A DNA stretch of 64,000 nucleotides from Pyrenophora tritici-repentis (lineage: Eukaryota; Ascomycota; Dothideomycetes; Pleosporales; Pleosporaceae), in the NCBI RefSeq assembly GCF_003171515.1, contig NC_089390.1, forward strand, positions 3,100,001 to 3,164,000, in the 5' to 3' direction. Below the pieces are notes generated by a model. It did not search any database, was not told the origin of the DNA, and saw only the letters and a list, made by a program, of their open reading frames with translations. Both the position numbers and the translations under genes were made by a program. The number at the start of each line of letters is the position of its first letter. The stretch's first letter is position 1. Shown here piece by piece: positions 1 to 9,620 of this stretch.

Positions 1-31
1 TCAACTCGCGCACTACTAACGCACTGAACAG

Positions 32-378
32 ATGGCGTCTCCGATGTGGTCCTTTGGGGCTATGCCGAAAACGGCGTCGGCATGATTGTAGGATGTGTCG
101 CTACCCTCCGCCCCCTCTTGCAACGCGTCCTCAGACTTGGAAGCAGTGGTAGCTCGAATCCAAACCATCAAACACCCAAGGCAGGCTATGTGAGACGACC
201 AGCTGTCAAGAGCCATCTGAGTGGAAGGGATGAGGAGTGGGTTGCCCTAGAGGATGGCCAAATGGTAAACATGGTCCAGGGTCGGAGCACCTCTGGAAGT
301 GAAGAGCACATATTGCCTATGAATGGTACCGGTATCCATGTTACTAGTACGGTGGAGCAGAGGTCCAGTGCTATTTGA
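32..378 (+). CDS. C-terminal exon of a rhodopsin-like fungal integral membrane protein (partial)
   Basis: The window opens inside an intron: a CTAAC branch site and an AG at 30-31 precede an exon that stays open to TGA at 376-378. Its start, with the segments VVLWGYAENGVGMIVG and CVATLRPLL, resembles the last transmembrane helix of the large fungal family with a rhodopsin-like seven-helix domain (often annotated 'integral membrane protein', related to PTH11/SAT-type proteins). That helix is followed by a hydrophilic Ser/Gly-rich cytosolic tail of about 80 residues, as is usual in the family. Function in this family is mostly unknown; some members are receptor-like. The other helices lie left of the window, so the assignment rests on the last helix only. 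The exon is phase 2 at its start. Confidence 0.65.
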
Positions 379-1753
379 GGGAAGAGAATGCTGGGTTCTC
401 CGCGTATGTGTCGATGCGAAACGATAATAGGTCAGAGCCAACATTGCATGTATAGAAATAAGAAAAACCAAGTCAATGTCCACTTCTCGTCGCACTCCTT
501 CAAATCATCGATCTACGATCCAGATGGTTGCGCTTATCGTCCATGCAACTAAAAGGATTTGCAAACTTGGACAGGGAGGTGTCTCCTGAGGCTGACTAGC
601 CAATCATGATACAATCCAACTGATCATCGCTACAAACGATAAAATGTGGGAACTTCCCCAAGGAGAAGCGATACGAGACTTTTTCAGTTCTTGCAATGAC
701 GAGCAACCTGTAACTTTGAAGTGAGGCGGAATACTATAGGCTTCGGGATATGTGTGCCGGCACTATTCAGGCGGCTGGACGTTGCGCAACGCTCCGAGTT
801 TTGCCGAGCGTCCCGGAGGCCAGGGCTAGCCCTAGGCCTAAAACAAATTTAGAGGGCTTACGTCACAGCGACGGGATCCTTGCTTGTCGTGTGACGGCTT
901 GTTTGTGCTTCGCGACTTTACAGTACATACGACAACGTTCTTCTTGTTTTGCGGGTGGACTTGCTCAGTGTCTGTAATTTCTTCTTCGGAGATAATGCCT
1001 TTGCAAAGTGTGTTTTAAAATAGACAATTGCATCCCTCAGCCTGTTAGGGTTGGAGGCGCTGGTTGCTGGCTTCGAGGCAGGTACCTTGCCGAGTGATCT
1101 TGTTACCTACCTTGGTACTTATGATAGGGTGTCTTGGGTCTGAGCATGCCAAAACTGCATGAGTCGTTCCAGCGAGCAATGAGCAGTCATGGGTGTTGAG
1201 ACTAGGCAGCAGAAGGGTGGAAGGTTTGCCCTTGCGCTTATTGATTACAACCACAGACATTGGGCACTTGAAGTTACCTCCCTAGGTACTTTAATGACCA
1301 CACCGCGAACTTTCAATGAATACGCCCCTCTAGCGCCCCTCTAGCGTGTGCAATGAGGTTCTGGAGAGCTTTACTCCTCTATGGAGCTAATAACAAGTGT
1401 TCACATTCGGCGGACGTCCATCACCTTCACCATCTGGGCATTCGAGAAACACCTGTGCTACTGACGAGCGATGACAGCATCGAACGAAGTTCTTCTTGCT
1501 TCTAAGCGAGGTTCAGCTGGGACGTAACTAAATGTGAGCTTCTCCGCATGGAGCCAATCCCGCCCTGCATTACGCTTGCATATAGTATAGTCCTAGCACG
1601 CTGTTGCCTAATGTTTGTGTCGCAGCAAATCCTGGCCTTTGCTTCTGTTCATAGTACTTAAACCATACGAATAGCCATTGATTCTCATCAACATTTTCAA
1701 TTCACATCCAATACAGCTGCCGGCTATCCTTCAAGAACGCCAACTGATTCGTA
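379..1753. other. Intergenic region, no gene seen
   Basis: Both strands are interrupted by stops and no spliced model gives a recognisable protein. It holds the 3' flank of the membrane protein and the promoter of the reverse-transcriptase gene. A small direct duplication of GCGCCCCTCTA lies near 1325-1350. I see nothing else. Confidence 0.6.
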
Positions 1754-4700
1754 ATGGCATCTGCATCAGGTAGCGTGTTCGGTGAGACGCTTCATACAAT
1801 CACCACCACCAAACTTGAGGAGCTCGCAAAGCAACGCGTTGCCTTTGAAGAAGAGTACTCTGCGCTACTCGACTCCATAAAAGCAGAACCAGATCCACTC
1901 AAGCGTGTAGGCCTCTTACTTGATGGCTCGAAAATATGTCTTGGCATTCGGACGGACAATAAGGGAACCAAAGATGGCCGGACCAGCCGTGTAATTATCA
2001 ACCGATCCCGCAATATTCGCCTTGAGACCGATATTAGGAACCTTGATCGTTTCATTGAGCAAGCTCGCTTCGACCCCTCCGTCTCATTAAAAGTCATCGC
2101 GGACTGGGAAAAGACGCTGCTCCAATATCTTTCAGTTCAGTCTACGAAGTTTCAGTACGCGGACCTCTATGGCAAGCTCGTCACCGAATGGCTTTCTTCC
2201 GATAAGACCACGGGTGGGGATGCTGATGTTGAAATGACGGGGAGTTTTGAGGAAATACCCGGTGCAAAGAAGCTTGCTTCACGTGTCGAGTGGGAGAAGG
2301 ATGTCTTCCAGGCGGCTGGTGTAGATGAGCAAGAACTACATTCGTACCTCCAAGAGCTATTTGTAGTAAACAAGAAAGCGGGAACAGCAGCAATCCGTGA
2401 CCTACGTCAGAAAGTGGTCGAGTTTGAGAACAATTTCAACGACTCAGCGCAGTTTAACCAGTTTACTCTGCGCGAAGCAATCCAAGGGCTCCAAAACTCT
2501 GATCTTCTCTCGAATGAGAAGCGAGAGACTTTGAGAGACTTTCTTAGTAATGGTATGTGTTTGTGCCATGAAGAAGGAACGCAAATTTGACAGACTTCTT
2601 AGATGTGATCCTGCTGGAACTCTGCGACATCCTCAACATACGAATGACAGCTCTCGGCCGCTGGACTTGGGGTGCTGAAGTTCTACTAGAAGAACGAAGG
2701 AAGATCAACGGAGAGTTCTCCATCCATTTTGATTCCGATCTTCTCCAGGCAATCTTCTTGCATCACATTGGCGTAAAGTGGTAGGTTGCAACGCCTCGAG
2801 CTTCAAGGATAGAACTGACAACAACACTTGATTAGGTCTGTATTCTTCAAATCAGCATTCTCAGCCATGCATAAACACGAGGCTTGGACACGGAACGCCA
2901 CTGAGATTCCAAAAACCGACCGCATCCGGCGCTCGTATTTCTTGGGCGACCAAGGTACCAAGGTCGCCGCGAGTCTCGAACAGAGGCGCAAAAGTAGGCA
3001 TCATGCCCGATACTTCGCACACCAATTGTTGGACTTTGAAACCCAGCAAATCGAGACAGAAGAAGGTGAAGAAGAAGCCGAGTATGGTGATTATGTCGTC
3101 AAGAAGCGTAGGATGGCAGGTCAAGCCCCAGCCATTGCTATGGTATCTTCGATGCCAGGGCGCCCCAAGCAGACTGCAAGAAAATCTACTGGTGGCAAAG
3201 CACCCAGGAAACAACTTGCCTCTAGGGCCATGAGATACAGCGCGCAAGAGGATCTGCATCTGCATGAGGATATAGGGACGGATGAAGACGAAGAAGATGA
3301 GGATGATGAAGATGAAGAGTACGATTATGAAGACGACATGTACCGCCATGAATCGAAAAAACCAATGGAAGCGAAGCAAAGCCTACTTCACCTTTTATCC
3401 ACCGAAGTTATCGTCAACACACGGCTGCATGGGGAACTTACTTGTTTCCGTACGATTTTCGACTCCTGGAACTCTCTTCTGCCCCATGAGACGATTTTGA
3501 CGGTCCTCAGCTTTCTTGGTATCTCGGACAGGTGGACAAAGTTCTTTGCGCGTTACCTCCATGCACCGTTGAAGTTTGCAGATGACCCATCTTCTGAGCC
3601 GCGTTTGCGCCGTCGAGGCATGCCTGGCTCCCACACACTAAGTGATACGTTGGGCGAGACCGTACTTTTCTGCCTGGACTTTGCTGTAAATCAGGCTACT
3701 CATGGAGTGGATCTTTACCGCATTGGTGATGATGTCTGGTTTTGGAACAAGGACTACGATACCTGCACAAACGCCTGGGCCAGCGTTCTCAACTTCACGG
3801 AAATTATGGGGGTTAAGGTAGGTCTCTATCCAGTCTTTCCTCTGGGTGTTACACTAACAGCTATTCTAGTTGGATGAGAAGAAGACCGGCAGCATGCGTA
3901 TCTCGCACATTGATGAGAAGACCATCGATGACCGCCTACCAGAAGGCGAGATTCGTTGGGGTTTCTTGCAGCTCGACCCGAAGAGCGGTAGGTTCGAGAT
4001 TGACCAAAAGATGGTCGACGGCCATGTAGAAGAGCTGCGCACACAGCTACAGGGCAAATCCAAGAGTGTGATCGACTACATCCAAGCCTGGGTAAGTGGT
4101 CCAAAAATCTATTAGGTTTGGAAAAGGAGTAGACTAATTTTGTATAACAGAATTCATATGCTGCGACTTTCTTCAGCTCTAATTTCGGCAAGGCCGCCAA
4201 CTGTTTCGGCCGTGAACATGTGGACAAAATGCTCGCTACCCATCGTCACATCCAGGACAGCATCTTTCCCAAAAGCAGCATTGTACAACACCTCAAGGAC
4301 ATGATCGAACAGCGCTTCTCCGTGAAGGGTGTTCCTGATGGGTTTCTCTTCTTTCCAGTTGAGCTCGGCGGTCTGGAACTCAAGTCTCCGTTTGTGGGCC
4401 TTCTACAAACCCGGGAATCGGTGGAAGAGGATCCCTTCCAACTCATTGACAGATACAAAGAAGATGAACGCGATGACTACAATGCTGCCAAGCGCATATT
4501 CGACAGGGGTACACGCGCTAACAAACATCGCATTGAAGATACGAACTGGAAGCCTAGCGATTCTGAGGCTTTCTTCTCCTTTGAGGAGTTCACCAAATAC
4601 CGCGAAGCATTTGCTAGCGTAGGCAAGGCAAACCTGGTGAGCACATACAAGGAGTTGCTGAAGCTTCCCCGAGAGAAGCCTATCGATGCAAGCGCGGATG

Positions 4701-4915
4701 TCCAGTTTGCGTTGGCTCGACTGTCCGGCAACACCAACTTGCGGGGCATTCTTACGCACTGGGGTTCCATGGAGGCTTACTGGAAATGGATTGCTCAGAT
4801 GTATGGCCCCGAGATGATCAACATGTTTGGTGGTCTCAACGCTGTCGACTTTGGATTGCTTCCTATCGGCATGGTCTCCATGTTCAGACAGAGGCGTACT
4901 AAGTGGCAAGGTTGA
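1754..4915 (+). CDS. rvt: Cellular reverse transcriptase-related protein (rvt family) with embedded histone H3 tail
   Basis: My model has exons 1754-2552, 2594-2780, 2836-3817, 3870-4091 and 4151-4915, giving 984 residues. The N-terminus is coiled-coil-like (about residues 15-45). The middle carries polymerase palm motifs: a motif A-like FDSWNSLLPHETI (around 536-548), motif B GMPGSHTLS (590-598), motif C LYRIGDDVWFW with the Asp pair at 627/628, and, across intron 3, motif D GVKLDEKKTGS and a motif E-like WGFL. A later FPVELGGLELKSP resembles the thumb region. Length, N-terminal coiled coil and a long acidic insertion just before motif A fit the single-copy domesticated rvt genes of fungi, which are known to polymerise nucleotides but whose cell role is unclear. 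The insertion (about 403-503) contains a KKRR basic cluster, a histone H3 tail copy (438-465) and an Asp/Glu run (473-497). The expected motif A Asp may be Ile536. Intron 1 is only 41 bp. No retroelement flanks are visible. Confidence 0.82.
3161..3244 (+). other. Histone H3 N-terminal tail copy inside the reverse-transcriptase gene
   Basis: In frame within exon 3, residues 438-465 match histone H3 residues 2-29 at 24 of 28 positions, including an unbroken run KQTARKSTGGKAPRKQLAS equal to H3 K4-S22. Differences are T3 to P, K23 to R, A25 to M and K27 to Y. H3 positions K4, K9, K14 and K18 are therefore kept while K23 and K27 are lost. A KKRR cluster lies about 25 residues upstream and a very acidic run begins about 8 residues downstream. 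The match to H3 is read directly from the sequence against the universally conserved tail; any functional mimicry is inference. Confidence 0.93.
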
Positions 4916-6485
4916 GCACCAGGACAGAGCAGGAGTTCTGATTGAGGAGGCTGACTGCAGGTAATATGGCGGTATCGTGGGTGGGCGGAAGTGAGTGATT
5001 TGAACTAGCAGTAGCAGCAGGACAGAAATTGAACACATGGAGAGACGGCCCAATCGAGTAGGTTATGTATGCTGGGTTATGATTCAAATGGACTCATGAC
5101 GACGCAATTGCTGCCCTAGGTGAAACGATGCCATCACTGCACCTGGGTGACATGGCATACTTGACGATGACCGTGTGGGTAAAACCCGCTACTCTAATTT
5201 CTAATCGTCGTATGTGGCGCCTACAGTAGCTTTTGTATATTAGGGTGTCAAGTATTTCATGTCACCCAGGTGACTGCGTGATGTTTGGATCATGGAAGCA
5301 TGCGCGACTAAAGGCTTTCTTTTGCAGTGTTATCCTAGTCAGAGCAATAACCATTGGGGCCCAAAACAAGAAAGCTCGAACAGTGCAATTTTGGGCATTT
5401 GTCGAACGCATGTCAGGCACCATGCTGTTTTTAGCACAGTCCGGTCGAATGTCAATATGTCAGCCCACTAGTTGACAGGTGTATCCTCGCATGTTCGTGC
5501 AAGTTCTTTGCCATGCGGCACAACTCGACCAATAAGATACGACTCACGTGATGCTGCAGGTAGAACCCCTACAAAACGACAGAACCAGGCTTCGTCATCG
5601 AGCGCTGGTTGCCGAGTTGGCAGCGTGTAGCGCAAAACTTGGAAGGAAAGCTAGAAAAGCAAACTGATGGGTAGGGCTGAGATAGCGCCGCCATCCGAAT
5701 CGAGGCAATATGTGGTGCATGGGAGTACAGTCACAGTTGTGTAAGACAGACGAAAAAGGCATTGTGGTCAAGGTTCGGAGGCGGCCGGTGAGGGGCTGTG
5801 CTGAGTAACCAGATGGCAGTAGCAAGAAGCGTCTCTAACGCGGCGGCCGGCGAGCAATCTGCAATGGGGGTTTGAAAGACGCAGCAGATGATGAGATGCG
5901 ATCCTGCATGTGGTCTCATGTGTCTGCAAGTCGTTGGGCGCAGCAGCTGGTGAGGGAAGATTCGGCCTCGGCGGCCTGACACCCATCAAGCAGGCATCAA
6001 TGACATCATAAGCATGCCCTGTGCCCTAAAGACAGCGTCCACCCCAGGCTCAAGCAAACGGTAATATCTACGCCACCCCACCTGCACCGAGATAGATCCT
6101 TGGGTCCCAAGACCATTGGACAGTCATCAGCCCTGGAGAGTTGCAGCAGCCTGTTACGTTAAATAGAGCCCATCGCCTGCCTTCCCCGCCCCCTCGACAC
6201 ATTCCCCTACCCACCTTGTCCCGTCATTCGCAGGCACTCTTCATTCTTCATTGCGACAGCCCACTGAGCATATCACTTGCGCCACCAGCCAAGTAAAGGC
6301 AGTATTTAATAGCGGACCTTCCGGTATGTGTGCCTGCAACGTCATCTCTCTTTTCCTCGTGCCTTGACTAACGACGTCGCACAGAAAACCCGGACCAGAC
6401 ACGGCATTCTTCCCCTAGGATAGGACAGGGCCTTTACTTTTGAGAGCAACATATTCTTGACCCACTGCGGGTACAACACACGACC
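4916..6485. other. Intergenic region with MITE and promoter of the DUF3824 gene
   Basis: This stretch separates the reverse-transcriptase stop codon from the next ATG. It contains the inverted-repeat element at 5140-5272. Close to the downstream gene a 5'UTR intron is likely at 6323-6384, with donor GTATGT, branch sequence TGACTAAC and acceptor CACAG. No other coding signal is convincing. Confidence 0.55.
5140..5272. mobile_element. MITE-like element, copy 1
   Basis: A 133-bp segment is bounded by terminal inverted repeats beginning CACCTGGGTGACATG; 24 of the first 26 bases pair with the other end. It is flanked on both sides by ACTG, a probable 4-bp target-site duplication. It has no coding capacity, as expected of a miniature inverted-repeat transposable element. 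A diverged full-length relative lies at 56363-56494 with its own different 4-bp duplication. I cannot name the transposase superfamily and no autonomous partner is in the window. Confidence 0.8.
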
Positions 6486-8252
6486 ATGTCTGAGTACAGC
6501 TATGCCCCTCGGCACCGAACCCGGGAGCCCGAGTATGTGACCGAGACGACGTACATTGAGCGCGGCGGCCGTGGAGGCGGGGCACGAGATCTCGTCTACC
6601 GCCCCGCAGCACGTGAGGACAGCATTGAAGAGATCACCCGCGACTTCCCTCCCGGTGCCGAGTATAGGCAAACCAAGTACCGCGAAGAGTATGCGCCTCC
6701 CCGCCGCACCCGCTCGGTGAACCGAAGCTACGACGACTCCGACTCCTATGACCGCCCTCGCCGACGGGACCGCGACCGTTATGACGACGACTATTCCTCC
6801 GTCTACACTGAGCGCCCCAAGCCATCCCGCCGCAAGTCCATTGTCGAGCAAGTCAAGGATTTCGGCGAGTCAGCAGGCCTAGGAGGAATCATCGGCGCAG
6901 TCACTGGTCACAACCGTGATCGCTCTCGCTCCCGCTCTCGCTACCGTCGAGACGACCGTGGATATGATAGCGACAAGTACGGCTATCAAGACGACCGCCG
7001 AAGCCGCTATGGATCCAGGTCGCGCAGCCGCAGCCGAGGAGGACGCAAGTCGGAGAAGTGGGAGCAGGCTGCCAAAGCCGCCATAGTTGCCGGTGCCGTC
7101 GAGGCCTTCCGCAGCCGCAAGGAAGCCGGCCCATGGACTGGTGCCAAGGGCCAGCGTATCGCCACTGCCGCTCTCGGTGCTGCTGGTATCGACGGTCTCA
7201 TTGACAGGGACCCCGGCAAGCATGAGAAGCGACACGTCGCTGAATCCGCCCTGGGTGGTCTTATGGCTTCGCGCCTAGCCAACGGTTCCCGTTCCCGCTC
7301 TCGTGCTCGTGGCCGTGACGATTCCAGGTCTCGCTCCCGCTCCCGTTCCCGAGCTAGGTCCAGGTCCAGGTCCATCTTCGGACGCTCTCGTTCCCGTGGA
7401 CGCTCTCGCTCTGCCTCGGAGGATGGAGGTAAGGGCGGACTCGCCAAGGTAGCCGGAACCGGAGCTGTCCTCGCAGCAGGCAAGGCCCTTTACGACCGCG
7501 TCCGTTCCAAGTCTCGCTCCCGACGCGAGAGGTCCCGCTCTTCTAGTGCCGACAGCTACGTACCATCTCGCAAGGGCAACCGCCGCTCGTACAGTCGAGG
7601 CCGCGGTATGGACGACCAGTATTCCGAAGCCCCTTCCAGGACTAACCCAGATCGCAGACTAGCGGCGCCCGTCGGTGCAGGTGCAGGTGCTTTAGCAGCA
7701 CGGGGCGGAGGAGATGAGCGGAGTCGACGGAGCAGTAACACTGATTCCGAGTCGTCTACTGATATGGAGGAAAAGCGCAAGAAGTTACGAGGTAAGGAAT
7801 TCCTCACTGCGGGTCTAGCCACTGTGGCCACCATCCACGCGGCACACGGAGTCTACTCTTCCATGGTTGCTTCAGAGAAACGGCGCAAGCTTGTTGGCGA
7901 GGGCGAAATGTCACCTGAAGAAGCGCGCAAGCGCAAATCAAAGAACATGCTTCAAGACGCCGCTGCTGTGGGTATCGCTGCCCTTGGTATCAAGTCGGCC
8001 TACTCTGAATGGAAAGAGATGAATGAACAACGTCATAGTGTGAAAGAGCTTGAGAGTCGCCGCCGCAAGAGGAGAAAGCTCCGTGAACGACGGGAGAAGG
8101 AGGCTCGCATGAATGCTCTAGGAAACAATGGACAAGGCGCTAATCCGTACGCATATCCTGTAGCTGCCAACCAGTCTTACCCTACGTCCTATGCGGATGC
8201 GAATCCGTACGGTAGCTCGGTGCCTCCGCCACCCATGGGTGCGAGGTACTAG
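6486..8252 (+). CDS. DUF3824-type RS-rich fungal protein
   Basis: This is a single-exon gene of 588 residues starting at the first ATG after the probable 5'UTR intron. It is very rich in Arg, Ser, Asp and Tyr, with many SR dipeptides. Low-complexity segments alternate with three Gly/Ala-rich, glycine-zipper-like hydrophobic patches: GLGGIIGAVTG (about 129-139), the AAIVAGAVEAF...GAAGIDGLIDRDP region (about 198-245) and LAKVAGTGAVLAAGKALYDR (about 320-339). A conserved-looking helical C-terminal part (about 430-550) precedes a Pro/Tyr-rich tail. This layout is that of fungal proteins annotated with DUF3824; their biochemical role is not established. The repetitive CGC/TCC codon use makes long reading frames on the opposite strand, which I regard as shadows. 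Confidence 0.85.
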   Translation: MSEYSYAPRHRTREPEYVTETTYIERGGRGGGARDLVYRPAAREDSIEEITRDFPPGAEYRQTKYREEYAPPRRTRSVNRSYDDSDSYDRPRRRDRDRYDDDYSSVYTERPKPSRRKSIVEQVKDFGESAGLGGIIGAVTGHNRDRSRSRSRYRRDDRGYDSDKYGYQDDRRSRYGSRSRSRSRGGRKSEKWEQAAKAAIVAGAVEAFRSRKEAGPWTGAKGQRIATAALGAAGIDGLIDRDPGKHEKRHVAESALGGLMASRLANGSRSRSRARGRDDSRSRSRSRSRARSRSRSIFGRSRSRGRSRSASEDGGKGGLAKVAGTGAVLAAGKALYDRVRSKSRSRRERSRSSSADSYVPSRKGNRRSYSRGRGMDDQYSEAPSRTNPDRRLAAPVGAGAGALAARGGGDERSRRSSNTDSESSTDMEEKRKKLRGKEFLTAGLATVATIHAAHGVYSSMVASEKRRKLVGEGEMSPEEARKRKSKNMLQDAAAVGIAALGIKSAYSEWKEMNEQRHSVKELESRRRKRRKLRERREKEARMNALGNNGQGANPYAYPVAANQSYPTSYADANPYGSSVPPPPMGARY

Positions 8253-9620
8253 ATGCTTTCCCCCGGCTCCATCTTTTCCTTTAATACTCCACACGGCCTT
8301 GGGATTTGTGTCTTGTGTGTGGTCGGAGACATTGTTACATACCTCTTGTATTTTTTGATTGGGAAGTTTTTTTTGGAGAAGAGAAAAGGCAAATGTCATG
8401 ATTTCTTTGAACTTGCATTCCCTTTGCCTGCTTAGTGTGTTTTTGTTTGTTTTCAATGACTGAGTTGACGGAGTGGATGGCACATTGGATATTGCGCTTG
8501 GAGTCTTCTGGCTCGACAATGATTCAACGACTTAACGAACAATATAGATGAATGAGAAACGGTAGTCTTTATATACATGCTTTTCCTTTGTTTGGGAGCT
8601 GTGACGTAGTGCCCTGGCATGCGAAAACCGAGCCATCTTCGCGCCTCTGCTCTACATGTACACTCACTAATCATGTAATTTTGTTTAGTTTATGTATTTG
8701 CATATCGTATACATGGGCATTTCGTCTAGGCTCATTCAATGAGAGACCATATTCCTTTGGTATAGCATCAAGCGCGTAAAGAGAACACTATTAATCTACC
8801 ATGCTTGTGAATTTCGACCATGCCTTCCATCGCCCACTTTCAGTTCAAGACTTCAAAAGATTAAATCCATAAAGCAAATTTTTTAAGGCATGTCCTGAAC
8901 TTTTACATCATCCACTTGCAATCCAAAGGCTTCAAAAGATCAACTCCAAGAAGTATATGCTGCGCGACACATCAACAAGCTTTACATCACTTGTTTTCGA
9001 GGAGACGCTTCAAAAGACCACCAGCATGAAAGCACATGTTGCGTGACAGACATATCCCGGAAACTCCAAGAAACAACCTTTACCAAGCGCCCGCTGCGTG
9101 GCATGTCCTCAATCCCTACATGACTTACTCTTCAACCGAGACTTTCAAAATAGACATACAGCATGACACGTTCTCAAGCCTTATATCATCGACTTTAAAA
9201 ACGCATCTACGCCCTCAGCCGAGAAACATCGACAATTTCTCCGCCATGTACCGTATCAAAGCGACAAACCTGTCGCCTCTGGTCCCGCAGATGATGTACA
9301 TGCAGCACGACGGATTCTCAAGCCTTACATCACTCACAGCACATATGCAGTACGCATTTTCTTTTAAAGCTGAATTAATTTTGTCATGTATCGAGCTATG
9401 CATCTAGCGAAGAGGAAATCGCCATAGGTGTACATGTCCACCAGTATGTAGGGCATGTACAATGTGTGTAGACGCCGGGGTATAGAACGCCAGAGACCGA
9501 GACCGAGAACTTTCTCCAAAACTCCATGAGTGTTACCATTATGTATCAAGCGATGTCATCGGTACGAGAGTCTGACAAGGGTTGCGGGTGTGTAGAGTAG
9601 TCAACGGGATAGCGGGTAGG
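8253..9620. other. Intergenic region with degenerate tandem repeats
   Basis: This lies between the convergent 3' ends of the DUF3824 gene and the F-box-like gene. The first about 500 bases are T-rich 3' flank. From about 8795 the sequence becomes a decayed minisatellite, described separately. I see no gene. Confidence 0.55.
8795..9350. repeat. Degenerate minisatellite, period about 78-79 bp
   Basis: The motif CTTCAAAAGA recurs at 8851, 8930 and 9008, that is at spacings of 79 and 78 bases. Looser versions follow near 9142 and 9193. Companion motifs recur in the same order: a TTACATCA(C/T) block (about 8902, 8982, 9325, weaker at 9113 and 9181) and a GCGTGACA-like block (about 8962, 9040, 9095, 9160). 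The right-hand units are irregular in length and strongly diverged. The repeat produces a spurious reading frame at 9036-9407 with a recurring QHD-FSSL pattern; I do not annotate it as a protein. Confidence 0.6.

Noticed and set aside
9036..9407. 123-codon open frame with repeated QHD-FSSL pattern
   Set aside because: It lies wholly within the degenerate minisatellite, and the repeated peptide simply mirrors the DNA repeat.
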